Shown here: positions 1 to 7,999 of the stretch, piece after piece | Numbering within the stretch: position 1 is the stretch's first letter | How the letters are laid out: the number at the start of each line of letters is the position of its first letter | From: Siphonobacter sp048595215 | GTDB taxonomy: Bacteria; Bacteroidota; Bacteroidia; Cytophagales; Spirosomataceae | NCBI RefSeq assembly: GCF_048595215.1 | Contig: NZ_JBMDWJ010000030.1 | Location: 10,337-74,336 of the forward strand | Direction: 5' to 3' | Length of the DNA: 64,000 nucleotides | Program-made: the position numbers and the translations under genes | Notes under the pieces: generated by a model | Databases searched by the model: none | The model's input: the letters and a program-made list of their open reading frames with translations, nothing else | Told to the model about the DNA's origin: nothing

Positions 1-5
1 TCGGC

Positions 6-380
6 GTGTATGTGCTGACATCGCTTCTGATGTTACGCACGCTCGTAGTCCCGGTCATTCTGGTTGACTTCGAGCTTCGGCACGATTACATTGCCCAGTA
101 CCTCTGCGAAAATCGTTTGCGTCCCGAATTACACTGCGACGGAAAATGTTACCTGGCGAAAAAACTTAAAGCCGCTCAGGAACACGATGAACGCGAGGCC
201 AGCCAGCGTCTGGTAACGCAGTTGCTGGAACTGCCGCATGAACATCTGCTGATGACCTTTACGTTTGGCCTTCCTTCATGGGCCGAACGTGAGCTAGAGC
301 CCACGCCTTTCCGGGCTCCAGTCTACGTGCATGATTCATTGAGTGATTGTTTTCGCCCGCCCCAGGCGATCTTTTCCTAG
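6..380 (+). CDS. small Cys-rich membrane-anchored protein, possibly 5'-truncated by window edge
   Basis: A 124-residue reading frame begins with GTG at the window edge, so the true start may lie upstream. The first 20 or so residues are hydrophobic and look like a signal or membrane anchor. They are followed by a stretch with three cysteines (C34, C44, C48) in the pattern CENRLRPELHCDGKC, and then a charged helix. The family is not one I can name with certainty; similar small proteins occur in Bacteroidota. It sits 85 bases upstream of a di-heme peroxidase and MbnP-like genes on the same strand, so a role in metal handling is plausible by context only. A histidine-containing C-terminal half (residues 75-124) has no recognisable motif. 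Confidence 0.6.
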   Translation: MYVLTSLLMLRTLVVPVILVDFELRHDYIAQYLCENRLRPELHCDGKCYLAKKLKAAQEHDEREASQRLVTQLLELPHEHLLMTFTFGLPSWAERELEPTPFRAPVYVHDSLSDCFRPPQAIFS

Positions 381-465
381 TTTTTAGGTACTAACAGACA
401 CTTTTACACCTTTCTCGACGTATAAATGAATTGTACGGCTGTGTGCCGCCGGCAAGGCTTTGCTT

Positions 466-1557
466 ATGAGAAAAGTATACCCATTCCTGATTTTTCTGAT
501 CAGTCTGGCGTGCTCGAAGGACCCCGCTCCCTCGGCACCCGTGCCCTTGTTCAGTATACCTAAGAACTTTCCACAACCCGATTACCCCGTCGCCCAAAAG
601 CCGGTGACCGAAGCGGGTTTTGCCCTGGGTAAACAGTTGTTTTACGACGGAATCCTCTCGCGGGACAGTACCATTGCCTGCGGCGAATGCCACCGTCAAT
701 ACTACGCCTTTACCCACCACATGCACGACTTGAGTCACGGTATCGAAAACCGGACGGGCCTTCGCAACTCGCTGGCTCTTCAGAATCTGGCCTGGCAAAA
801 ACATTACATGTGGGACGGTGCCGTAGAAAATCTTGATCTACAAGCCATTGTACCAATCACTCATCCCGATGAGATGGACGATACCATGGAAAACGTAGTA
901 AAGAAACTCCAGCGGACGAAGGGCTACCCGCCCCTGTTCAAAGCCGCGTACGGTACGGAAGACATTACGGCAGACCGGACGCTTCATGCCCTTACTCAGT
1001 TTATGCTGACGCTGGTTTCAGCCAATTCACGGTATGACAAATACGTCCGCAAGGAAGGCGAGACCCTGTCGGCGGATGAGCTGGAAGGCATGAAACTCTT
1101 CGAATCGAAAGGCTGTAAAAGCTGTCACGCCGGGGAGTTGTTCACGGACGGTAGCTTCCGCAATAACGGCCTACCGAAGTTTGAGCGTACCAAAGTGGTA
1201 TACGTTAATGGTAAACCTATGCTACAAGTGGTAATAGACGAAGGACGATATAACGTGACCAAACAGGAATCGGACCGCTTCAAGTTCAAGGTACCCAGCC
1301 TGCGGAACATCGCCGAAAGTCTGCCCTATACACACGACGGCCGCTTTACCAAGTTACAGGAAATGCTCGATCATTACGCTTCAGGCGTACAGGATACGCC
1401 CAACCTCGATCCGCTGCTGAAGCAAAACGGACGCTTAGGCATATCCATGACCGCCGACGAAAAACGCAAGATCATCGCTTTTCTGAATACGCTGACGGAT
1501 ACTGAATTTTTAAAAGACCAACGCTTTGCCGAACCAGCGGGATTCCCCGTTCGGTAG
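466..1557 (+). CDS. di-heme cytochrome c peroxidase family lipoprotein (MbnH/MauG-like)
   Basis: A 363-residue protein with a lipoprotein signal (LIFLISLAC, lipid Cys about residue 16) and two c-type heme motifs, CGECH near residue 72 and CKSCH near residue 217. This is the layout of bacterial cytochrome c peroxidase/MauG/MbnH enzymes, which use two hemes to reduce peroxide or oxidise a partner protein. I chose ATG 466; a TTG two codons earlier is possible. The conserved core between the hemes (LQNLAW, MWDGAVENLDLQ) is intact. Compared with the sister gene at 2371 it carries an extra loop of about 15-20 residues after the second heme (around residue 240). It directly precedes an MbnP-like gene (23-base gap), which favours an MbnH-type partner role over simple peroxide detoxification; that is inference. 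Confidence 0.9.
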   Translation: MRKVYPFLIFLISLACSKDPAPSAPVPLFSIPKNFPQPDYPVAQKPVTEAGFALGKQLFYDGILSRDSTIACGECHRQYYAFTHHMHDLSHGIENRTGLRNSLALQNLAWQKHYMWDGAVENLDLQAIVPITHPDEMDDTMENVVKKLQRTKGYPPLFKAAYGTEDITADRTLHALTQFMLTLVSANSRYDKYVRKEGETLSADELEGMKLFESKGCKSCHAGELFTDGSFRNNGLPKFERTKVVYVNGKPMLQVVIDEGRYNVTKQESDRFKFKVPSLRNIAESLPYTHDGRFTKLQEMLDHYASGVQDTPNLDPLLKQNGRLGISMTADEKRKIIAFLNTLTDTEFLKDQRFAEPAGFPVR

Positions 1558-1580
1558 GCAAATTCAAGATACTTTTTTCA

Positions 1581-2378
1581 ATGAAAATCAATCCCTTTTT
1601 CCTACTTCTATTTGCTCTTTGTACCACCGTTTTCACGTCCTGTAAAAACGAAGAACCCGAACCAGATGGTTCTAGCTTGACGCTTGAGTTTGATAACCGG
1701 GTAGGTGCTCAAAAGCTGGTACTGGGTACTACGCCGTATAAAAACGACTTCGGCGAGGAGTTTTCAGTAACTACGCTGAATTACTTCATCAGCAATGTTT
1801 CGCTGAAAAAAACGGATGGTACCGTTACAAAATTTCCGGATCAGTACTTCTTGATTCGCCAGGCCGATTCGGAGACTTGGGAGCCTAAACTGAAAAACGT
1901 TCCAGAAGGCGATTACAGCGAGGTCAGCTTTATGGTGGGTGTCGATAGCCTGAAGAGTGCTTCCCCCGCAGGCGAACGTACGGGTGTACTGGACCCTTCC
2001 AATTATAAAGAAGATAACATGTACTGGGGATGGAATTCCGGTTATATCTTCCTCAAGTTTGAAGGAACCTCCCCGGTCGTACCGGCCAATGGAGCGGGAG
2101 TTCGACCCTTTCAGTACCACGTAGGCGGTTTTGGCGGTTACTCAGCGAAGGCCCCCAATAACATCCGCACCGTAACCTTGCCCCTGAACGGAACGGCTAC
2201 GGTACGTAAGGCCATCAGCCCGACGATTCATTTTGTAGTCAATCTTCAGAAGTTTTTCAACAGTACGACGGCCCTGAAACTTCAGGATACCAAATCAGTA
2301 CATGATCCTTCCGTAGCGGCTCCGCTGGCCAACAACTACGTGAATATGTTTACGGTTGACCACATTCACAATGACTAG
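1581..2378 (+). CDS. MbnP-like copper-binding family lipoprotein
   Basis: A 265-residue lipoprotein (lipobox ending TSC, Cys 21) with the features of the MbnP family: an N-terminal strand LTLEFDNRVG, a central LNYFISNVSL segment, and the conserved YWGWNSGYIFLKFEG region at about residues 148-162. MbnP proteins are periplasmic or outer-membrane-linked copper binders; in methanotrophs the partner MbnH converts an MbnP tryptophan to kynurenine. The Trp-rich 148-151 segment and His at the extreme C-terminus are candidate modification or binding sites (inference). It is sandwiched between two di-heme peroxidase genes, and its stop codon overlaps the start of the second, so translational coupling is likely. 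No methanobactin precursor was recognised nearby. Confidence 0.85.
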   Translation: MKINPFFLLLFALCTTVFTSCKNEEPEPDGSSLTLEFDNRVGAQKLVLGTTPYKNDFGEEFSVTTLNYFISNVSLKKTDGTVTKFPDQYFLIRQADSETWEPKLKNVPEGDYSEVSFMVGVDSLKSASPAGERTGVLDPSNYKEDNMYWGWNSGYIFLKFEGTSPVVPANGAGVRPFQYHVGGFGGYSAKAPNNIRTVTLPLNGTATVRKAISPTIHFVVNLQKFFNSTTALKLQDTKSVHDPSVAAPLANNYVNMFTVDHIHND

Positions 2379-3405
2379 GCTCTGGGCCGGTGTATGGGTA
2401 GTACTGCTGTTCTGGTTCTGGTCCTGTTCGTCACCCGAACGGACCGGGCCGGAAGTCTCGTTTACCGTACCCACCAACTTTCCGAAGCCATTGTATGCGT
2501 TCGAACGGAACCCGCTTACGACTTCAGGTGTGGAACTGGGAAAAGCTCTCTTCAATGAAACCTTGCTTTCGAAAGACAATACCATTTCCTGTGCCGAATG
2601 TCATTCGCAACCGTACGGATTTACGCACCACGGGCACGACGTCAGTCATGGTATCCACAACCTGAAAGGAACCCGGAATTCCCTGCCGCTACAGAATCTG
2701 GCCTGGGAATCGGAGTTTTTCTGGGATGGTGGTGTACCGGATCTGGATCTGGTACCCATCGCTCCAATCATCAGCAAGGTAGAAATGGGTGAAACTATGG
2801 CGAATGTACTGGATAAGCTACGGGCCACGAAAAAGTATCCGCTATTGTTCAAAAAGGCGTACGGTACAGAAGAAATCACCACGACTCGATTTCTACAAGC
2901 TTTATCCCAGTTCATGTTAACGATGGTTTCGGCCAATTCTCGTTACGATCATTTTGTGCGTAAAGAAGGCGTTACACTGACGAACGACGAGCAGGCTGGT
3001 CTGCACCTTTTTCAACAGAAATGCTCCTCCTGCCACACGGGCGAACTGTTTACGGATCGCAGCTATCGCAACAACGGACTTTTTCTCACTAGCGATGCCG
3101 ATGAAGGTCGGTTCCGGATCACGAATCAGGAGAAAGATCGCTATACCTTCCGCGTACCCAGCTTACGGAATGTAGCGGTTACGGGTCCGTATATGCACGA
3201 TGGTCGGTTCTATACCCTGGAAGCGGTACTGGATCATTACGCCGAAAACGTACACGATACGCCCAACCTGGACCCGATTCTGAAAGCCAGCAACGGCAAG
3301 CGAGGAATCGCTCTCACGCAGCAGGAACGGCAGCAAATTGTTGCTTTCCTGAAAACACTGACCGACGAAGAATTTCTTACGAACAAGCAACTGGCGGTTC
3401 CCTGA
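2371..3405 (+). CDS. second di-heme cytochrome c peroxidase family lipoprotein (MbnH-like)
   Basis: A 344-residue lipoprotein (signal ending FWSC, Cys 19) with heme motifs CAECH (74-78) and CSSCH (218-222). It is closely similar to the gene at 466, sharing LPLQNLAW, QFMLTMVSANSRYD and VPSLRNVA blocks, so the two are probably paralogues from a tandem duplication around the MbnP gene. ATG 2371 overlaps the last 8 bases of the MbnP gene; a TTG 15 bases earlier is less likely. It lacks the extra loop present after the second heme of the first copy. Expected to act in the periplasm, anchored by lipid, passing electrons or oxidising the MbnP partner. Confidence 0.9.
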   Translation: MTRLWAGVWVVLLFWFWSCSSPERTGPEVSFTVPTNFPKPLYAFERNPLTTSGVELGKALFNETLLSKDNTISCAECHSQPYGFTHHGHDVSHGIHNLKGTRNSLPLQNLAWESEFFWDGGVPDLDLVPIAPIISKVEMGETMANVLDKLRATKKYPLLFKKAYGTEEITTTRFLQALSQFMLTMVSANSRYDHFVRKEGVTLTNDEQAGLHLFQQKCSSCHTGELFTDRSYRNNGLFLTSDADEGRFRITNQEKDRYTFRVPSLRNVAVTGPYMHDGRFYTLEAVLDHYAENVHDTPNLDPILKASNGKRGIALTQQERQQIVAFLKTLTDEEFLTNKQLAVP

Positions 3406-3432
3406 CCCGTCGGTTTTTCGCTTTCACTTTTC

Positions 3433-4332
3433 ATGAAAAAAATCCTACTGCTTCTATTATGGAGCTTGTCGCTGCCCGCGTGGGCCTGCGATATCTGTGG
3501 CTGTGGCGTGGGCAATGCCTATTACGGTATCATGCCGCAGTCGTACCGCAATTTTGTGGGCGTTCGGTATCGGTACCGTACCTACAACTCGCACCTGAAT
3601 TCCCAACTCCTGCGTACCAAGGAAACCTTTCACACCACGGAGCTTTGGGGACGTTTTTATCCGACCCAGCGAATTCAGATGCTGGCCTTTGTACCCTACA
3701 ACTTCAATTACCAGTCCGACGCCGCAACTTCCTCACGATTGAATGGACTGGGTGATATTACGGTACTAGCTAATTACAACGTTTTCAATACGAACATGGA
3801 CACGACGGACCGGGCCGTGAATCATACCCTGCTCTTGGGTGGTGGTGTGAAGCTGGCCACGGGTCGCTCGAATTTCGTAAACGATGGATCGCTGGGAGCC
3901 AATGCTAATTTCCAGCTCGGAACGGGCAGTACGGATTTCCTGCTGAATGCGATTTATACGCTTCGGTACCGTTCTTGGGGCTGGAACTCGGACGTTAGCT
4001 ACCGTATGACGACGTCCAACGCTCAAAACTATCGATTCGGAAATCGGCTTAGCGGCTCTACGTCGGTCTTTTACGTAACCAGTGCCGGAAAGAAGCTGAC
4101 GCTGATGCCAAACGCGGGTATAACGGCTGAGTATTCTAGTCGCGACCTGAAAGAGGGCGTGCGTAATTCCCAGACGGGCGGCTACGCAACGCTTGCTACG
4201 GCAGGTGTGGAAGCTTATTTCGGTCGCTTCGTAGCGGGTGCCAATATTCAGCAACCGCTGGCTCAAGAGCTTTCCGGGGGAGATAGTCGGGCGAAACAGC
4301 GGCTACAACTGCATGTTACGGTGCTGCTGTAG
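3433..4332 (+). CDS. outer-membrane beta-barrel protein with mature N-terminal CDICGC motif
   Basis: A 299-residue secreted protein. The signal peptide (residues 1-18, ending PAWA) is followed at once by CDICGCGVGN, so the mature protein would begin with a three-cysteine CxxCxC cluster. The rest has alternating hydrophobic and polar residues typical of outer-membrane strands (GVRYRYRTYNSH, TVLANYNVF, LLLGGGVKLATGRSNF) and ends in a hydrophobic LHVTVLL, as barrels do. Related proteins are generically annotated as transporters in Bacteroidota. It starts 27 bases after the second peroxidase, on the same strand and before a strong terminator, so it belongs to the same transcription unit. A periplasmic metal-binding tip on a barrel would fit copper movement, but substrate is inference. 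Confidence 0.75.
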   Translation: MKKILLLLLWSLSLPAWACDICGCGVGNAYYGIMPQSYRNFVGVRYRYRTYNSHLNSQLLRTKETFHTTELWGRFYPTQRIQMLAFVPYNFNYQSDAATSSRLNGLGDITVLANYNVFNTNMDTTDRAVNHTLLLGGGVKLATGRSNFVNDGSLGANANFQLGTGSTDFLLNAIYTLRYRSWGWNSDVSYRMTTSNAQNYRFGNRLSGSTSVFYVTSAGKKLTLMPNAGITAEYSSRDLKEGVRNSQTGGYATLATAGVEAYFGRFVAGANIQQPLAQELSGGDSRAKQRLQLHVTVLL

Positions 4333-4338
4333 CCTATT

Positions 4339-4387
4339 AAAAAGTGAACCCTGAGCGAAGAATTTCTTTGCTCAGGGTTCACTTTTT
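4339..4387. terminator. strong bidirectional terminator
   Basis: Perfect 18-base arms (AAAAAGTGAACCCTGAGC and its complement) around a 13-base loop. It ends the peroxidase/MbnP/barrel operon on the plus strand and serves the reverse-strand gene at 4409 from the other side. Confidence 0.9.
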
Positions 4388-4408
4388 CCAGACGGAACAC
4401 TCTATGAC

Positions 4409-4861
4409 TTAAAATACTTCTGAGATTGTATAATGCTGATCAGCAAATTCGAAGCGATCGCCGGCTTTCTTTCCTTCCAGTACCGTATAGATCGGTGCTG
4501 AAGTAGAAATACCGATGTATTCCACGCCATCGACTTCACAGTTTCGGCTGATGCTTACATAAAAGTTACGCTGATCGGTTAATACTACGGAGCCTACCTG
4601 TACAGCATCGTGCTGCATTTCCGTACCCATCTGATCCAGGGTGGCGAGGTCACGACGAATGACTTCCGCCCGGCCTTCCAGATCGCGACGATCATTCATC
4701 AGCATTTCGTTATTGGATTCGTAGGATTCGCTCTGTGCTTCTTCCTGATCTTCAATCACGCTGGAACGAATCGTTTCCATCTGGTTGACGAGGTCGTCGA
4801 GGGTTTCCTGAGTAACGGCCATCATAGCCGCGTGTATGGCTTCTTTACGTGAATTACTCAT
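4409..4861 (-). CDS. GreA/GreB-like C-terminal domain protein
   Basis: A 150-residue cytoplasmic protein. Residues 1-80 form an acidic, heptad-like helical region (METIRSSVIEDQEEAQSESYES...) and residues 85-150 resemble the FKBP-like C-terminal domain of GreA/GreB transcript-cleavage factors (VQVGSVVLTDQ, GVEYIGISTSAPIYTVLEGKKAGD, YTISEVF). Such short Gre-like proteins are common in Bacteroidota and are thought to bind RNA polymerase's secondary channel; whether this one stimulates cleavage is unknown. It stands alone, convergent with the barrel gene. About 320 bases downstream of the yceI terminator direction show no other gene. Confidence 0.7.
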   Translation of the reverse strand: MSNSRKEAIHAAMMAVTQETLDDLVNQMETIRSSVIEDQEEAQSESYESNNEMLMNDRRDLEGRAEVIRRDLATLDQMGTEMQHDAVQVGSVVLTDQRNFYVSISRNCEVDGVEYIGISTSAPIYTVLEGKKAGDRFEFADQHYTISEVF

Positions 4862-5106
4862 AATACTTAAATGCTAGGTTGATTGAGGATTTAAAATAAA
4901 AAACTCGGGCCACTAGGCTACGGGTTTGGCTGGGTTTGATAGCTGTTCAGGTTTCAAGTCTGAGCAGTTATGAGCTTTGAAGTTAAAACAAGTACACAAG
5001 GCGATCAAGCCCTTTTTACTTTAAAATCAACCTATCAAACATTGAAAAGCCGTCAACCCTTCCTACATAGCTTTAGCTTTTGGTTACTCTATTTTTCGTA
5101 ATGCAT
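4862..5106. other. intergenic stretch, no gene seen
   Basis: AT-rich spacer between the start of the Gre-like gene and the yceI terminator. It should hold the Gre-like gene's promoter, but I see no convincing TTG-N19-TAnnTTTG match and no structured element. Confidence 0.5.
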
Positions 5107-5147
5107 AAAAGCCGGGCTATTTCCTGAAAGGAAACGACCCGGCTAAA
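5107..5147 (-). terminator. yceI terminator
   Basis: Stem AGCCGGG/CCCGGCT with a nested TTTCC/GGAAA hairpin, followed on the minus strand by a short T-run. It lies 38 bases after the yceI stop codon. Confidence 0.75.
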
Positions 5148-5184
5148 TTTATATACTGCAAATGGGAAGAAATCGAATGCTTAC

Positions 5185-5718
5185 TTAGGCTTGTTTCACG
5201 AACTGAACGTTTGCAATTAAACGTACTTCGTCACTTACTACGGCTCCACCGGCTTCCGTTACTGCACTCCAGGTCAGACCGTAATCTTTCCGGTTGATTT
5301 TACCTTTTACCTCAAAACCAGCTTTCGTTTGTCCGTACGGATCCACTACCGTTCCACCGTATTCTACAGCAAACGCTACAGGTTTGGTTACGCCACGAAT
5401 GGTCAGATCACCATTCAATACAAATTCTTCATCACCTTTTTTGCTGATGCCCGTAGAGACGAAGCTCAATTTGGGGTGTTGCTCGGCGGCAAAGAAATCT
5501 TCGCTTTTCAGGTGACCATCCCGAGCTTCGTTATTGGTAGAGATGGAATCAATTTCGGCTTCGAAATGCACTTGAGCGTCTGAGAAATCATCGCTGGCCG
5601 TAGCTTCACCGCTGAACTGGCTGAACTGACCCGTTACGGTCGTAATTACTAAGTGCTTTACTTTAAACTGTACTTCCGAGTGAGTAGGGTCAATTACCCA
5701 TTTTGCTGGAGTTGCCAT
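5185..5718 (-). CDS. YceI family protein
   Basis: A 177-residue protein matching the whole YceI lipocalin-like fold: WVIDPTHSEVQFKVKHLVIT at the N-terminus, GEATASDDFSDAQVHFEAEIDSIST, DGHLKSEDFF, PKLSFVST, LTIRGVTKPV and KINRKDYGL. YceI proteins bind long isoprenoid chains; many are exported, but this one has no signal peptide, so it is probably cytoplasmic, as a subset of the family is. It lies downstream of, and on the same strand as, the AraC gene at 5857, with a 138-base gap that carries its own promoter-like TACATTTG and an overlapping palindrome. The AraC protein is an obvious candidate regulator by position only. Confidence 0.92.
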   Translation of the reverse strand: MATPAKWVIDPTHSEVQFKVKHLVITTVTGQFSQFSGEATASDDFSDAQVHFEAEIDSISTNNEARDGHLKSEDFFAAEQHPKLSFVSTGISKKGDEEFVLNGDLTIRGVTKPVAFAVEYGGTVVDPYGQTKAGFEVKGKINRKDYGLTWSAVTEAGGAVVSDEVRLIANVQFVKQA

Positions 5719-5740
5719 GTGTTTGTTGTTTTTGTTGATA

Positions 5741-5760
5741 CAAATGTATGTATATACATA
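5741..5760 (-). promoter_or_regulatory. yceI -7 element with overlapping palindrome
   Basis: On the minus strand TACATTTG (5741-5748) fits the Bacteroidota -7 consensus TAnnTTTG. The perfect palindrome TATGTATATACATA (5747-5760) overlaps its upstream edge, so a bound repressor would block the promoter. No TTG stands at the ideal -33 distance, so the core promoter is weak or activator-dependent. Confidence 0.4.
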
Positions 5761-5856
5761 TAATTTATACTTGTCAAAATCGCGGAATATCTTGTCAGAA
5801 TTACTGATCTTTCAAAAAGTCCACGCCTACAGTTCTTTATCCTAGTGTACGTACGG

Positions 5857-6729
5857 CTATTTTTCGACGTATTTATGACGGATGGCTTTGCGATAATCGG
5901 TAAACGTTTGACCCGTATTGGCTTTGAAGTACTTCGAGAAGTGAGCTTCATCTTCAAAACCCAGCTCGTAAGCAATTTCTTTAGCGGACGTAGTTCCGTA
6001 AAAGGCCCGGCGTTTCGCTTCGAGTACCACCCGCTGCTTGATGTGCTCGGAAGCGGGCTGTCCGGTTACTTTTTTCACCGTATCATTCAAATGGCTGGGC
6101 GTGATATTAAGCTGGTCAGCATACTCCGATACGCGGGTTTTCCGGGTAAAATCCCGATCCACCAGATCTTGGAATTGACGGGCGATACACACGGATTTCG
6201 ACGTTTCGGAGACCGTTACCAGTTGGTCGGCAAAGGTTCGCGACGCCTGAATCAGAAATAGTTGTAGCCAGGCCCGAATCATATCCTCCCGTAACGCCCG
6301 CTTTTGCTGGTACTCGCCCTGGAGCGTTTGCAAATACGGTTCTAGTAAATCCAGTTGCTCGGGTGGGATGAAATACGGCTTGAAATCAAGTACGTTTTGA
6401 AATAATCCCGTATTAATAAGCAACTCCCGATTGGCTTCGGATACACAGAAAAAATCCGGCTCAAAACTCAGTACCCAGCCTTCGTGCGGTCCGTCCATTT
6501 GTAGGTGATGCACCTGCCCCGGCGAAAGAAACCACCAGCTACCCGGCTGAACGTCATAGTGTTGGAAATCCACGTTGTGACTGCCTCGACCACTGGTTAC
6601 GCCAATAATCACGTAGTAATCGTGGCGATGCGGCGTCAGCGTATGTTCATGGCGTTGTTCGTCCACCCAAGACATGGGATGAATTTCAAAAGGAGTCGTA
6701 TCTGTTGTATGAAGGTGAAGCGTTTCCAT
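5857..6729 (-). CDS. AraC family transcriptional regulator
   Basis: A 290-residue regulator. Residues 1-140 form a cupin-like sensing domain (HPMSWVDEQRHEHTLTPHRHDYYVII, QPGSWWFLSPGQVHHLQ). Residues 190-285 form the double helix-turn-helix of AraC/XylS proteins (VSEYADQLNITPSHLNDTVKKVTG, SAKEIAYELGFEDEAHFSKYFKANTGQTFTDYRK). Proteins of this shape sense small molecules and activate nearby genes. Its 3' neighbour on the same strand is yceI. It is an unlinked monocistron otherwise, with the barrel gene at 6832 further upstream on the same strand. Confidence 0.92.
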   Translation of the reverse strand: METLHLHTTDTTPFEIHPMSWVDEQRHEHTLTPHRHDYYVIIGVTSGRGSHNVDFQHYDVQPGSWWFLSPGQVHHLQMDGPHEGWVLSFEPDFFCVSEANRELLINTGLFQNVLDFKPYFIPPEQLDLLEPYLQTLQGEYQQKRALREDMIRAWLQLFLIQASRTFADQLVTVSETSKSVCIARQFQDLVDRDFTRKTRVSEYADQLNITPSHLNDTVKKVTGQPASEHIKQRVVLEAKRRAFYGTTSAKEIAYELGFEDEAHFSKYFKANTGQTFTDYRKAIRHKYVEK

Positions 6730-6831
6730 GCAAACCAGGCGTTGAGGAAACGAATATTGAAGGAAGTTTTTATAAACTCAACGGTATACGCTTAAAATGA
6801 ACGCTTTCTTTCGTTTCTCGAATTGGTTTCC

Positions 6832-7788
6832 TTAGAGAATTGAGCCGAAGCCCCGGGAGTCAAGCACGGATTTCGATAAATTGAAATAACAGGATACGGC
6901 CATAAAGGGGCTACTATTAATCGTAAATTTCTCCAGTACATCCCCAGCTCGCATGGTTTTCAACGTACGCAAGCCGGTCATACCGGCCTCAAACGAAAGC
7001 TGTACGGGCTTGACCGGGCTATAGTTCACCGTGAAGCTTGCTTTCCCCTGCCGATACGCCAGTCGAATGGCATTGGGATTGAGGTTAGGCGTAAGATAGC
7101 CCGCATTAAAACCACCAGCAGCGATTCCGGCTTCGAGCCAAGTCTGTTTGGAAACCTTCTGGGCAATGGAAGCCTGTAAAGGTAAAATGAGCGTCAGGCG
7201 GGTATTTTTCGCAATACGGGCGTTGATACCACCAATGGGAATGGGCGTAATCCGACCCGGCTCAAAAACGACCGCTCCCCCGTAAAACCACTGCGTACGC
7301 AAGCCCGCAATGCGTACCCGCACGGCTCCACCTACGCCATACGGGCGAGCTTTACTAAAGCTGAATAAATCTTCGGTTTCACTCACGCCTAAACCCACCG
7401 CGTATACCCAAATTTTATCCCGTAAGCTGGCGTGGATACCCGTAATGGCCGCGGAAACTGTATAAATGCCCTGATCATTTTTATCGAAGGAGAAATTCGG
7501 CATTCGGTACCCCGCGTTGATGGCCAGAAACATCTGGTTGATTTCAACGTCGATTTTACGCAGGTTGAAATTATGGAACTTCACACCTGCCCCACCCCGA
7601 ATGGGAATAATTCCCTGCACGTTAAACCGGGAATAGCCTAAACGAGCCGTATCATTGATCGAGGCCGCCGGCGTCACTTCAGCCCGTACGTTGATCCCGG
7701 AAGCAAAAATCCGGCTAGGGGTTAAGGAAAGCTGGGCGTAGGACAGTGAAGCCCACAAAAGCATACCGAACGTAAAAAGAATTCGCAT
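6832..7788 (-). CDS. putative outer-membrane beta-barrel protein
   Basis: A 318-residue exported protein with signal peptide MRILFTFGMLLWASLSYAQ. The mature part has many alternating strand segments (INVRAEVTPAASINDTARLGYSRFNVQGIIPI, VYAVGLGVSETEDLFSF, RLTLILPLQASIA) and looks like a DUF6268-type barrel of Bacteroidota; the family assignment is tentative. No catalytic motif is visible. Unlike many barrels it does not end in an aromatic residue. Upstream, 211 bases separate it from a DksA-like gene that has its own terminator. Confidence 0.65.
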   Translation of the reverse strand: MRILFTFGMLLWASLSYAQLSLTPSRIFASGINVRAEVTPAASINDTARLGYSRFNVQGIIPIRGGAGVKFHNFNLRKIDVEINQMFLAINAGYRMPNFSFDKNDQGIYTVSAAITGIHASLRDKIWVYAVGLGVSETEDLFSFSKARPYGVGGAVRVRIAGLRTQWFYGGAVVFEPGRITPIPIGGINARIAKNTRLTLILPLQASIAQKVSKQTWLEAGIAAGGFNAGYLTPNLNPNAIRLAYRQGKASFTVNYSPVKPVQLSFEAGMTGLRTLKTMRAGDVLEKFTINSSPFMAVSCYFNLSKSVLDSRGFGSIL

Positions 7789-7910
7789 GAAAAAGGATAA
7801 AAAATGAAAGGCCTGTCCCTACAACGCTGAACTTAGCGATTCCGTGCACTCGCCCGATATTCCCGACGAAGTACTGCCTAAAAAGCAGCGTGATACAGTC
7901 AAGAGGCCAT

Positions 7911-7938
7911 AAAAAAAGGCCAGAGTGGGCTGGCCTTT
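7911..7938 (-). terminator. terminator of the DksA-like gene
   Basis: GGCCAG/CTGGCC hairpin followed on the minus strand by seven T residues, 61 bases after the stop codon of the gene at 8000. Confidence 0.75.
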
Positions 7939-7999
7939 GTGATACAAGGGTATAAAATAGGAGGAAAAGGAAAGCGGCTGTAATGCAGTAAAGGTACGG

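Noticed and set aside
391..804. 137-codon minus-strand frame opposite the first peroxidase
   Set aside because: It is antisense to a clear heme-protein gene and has no protein-like features.
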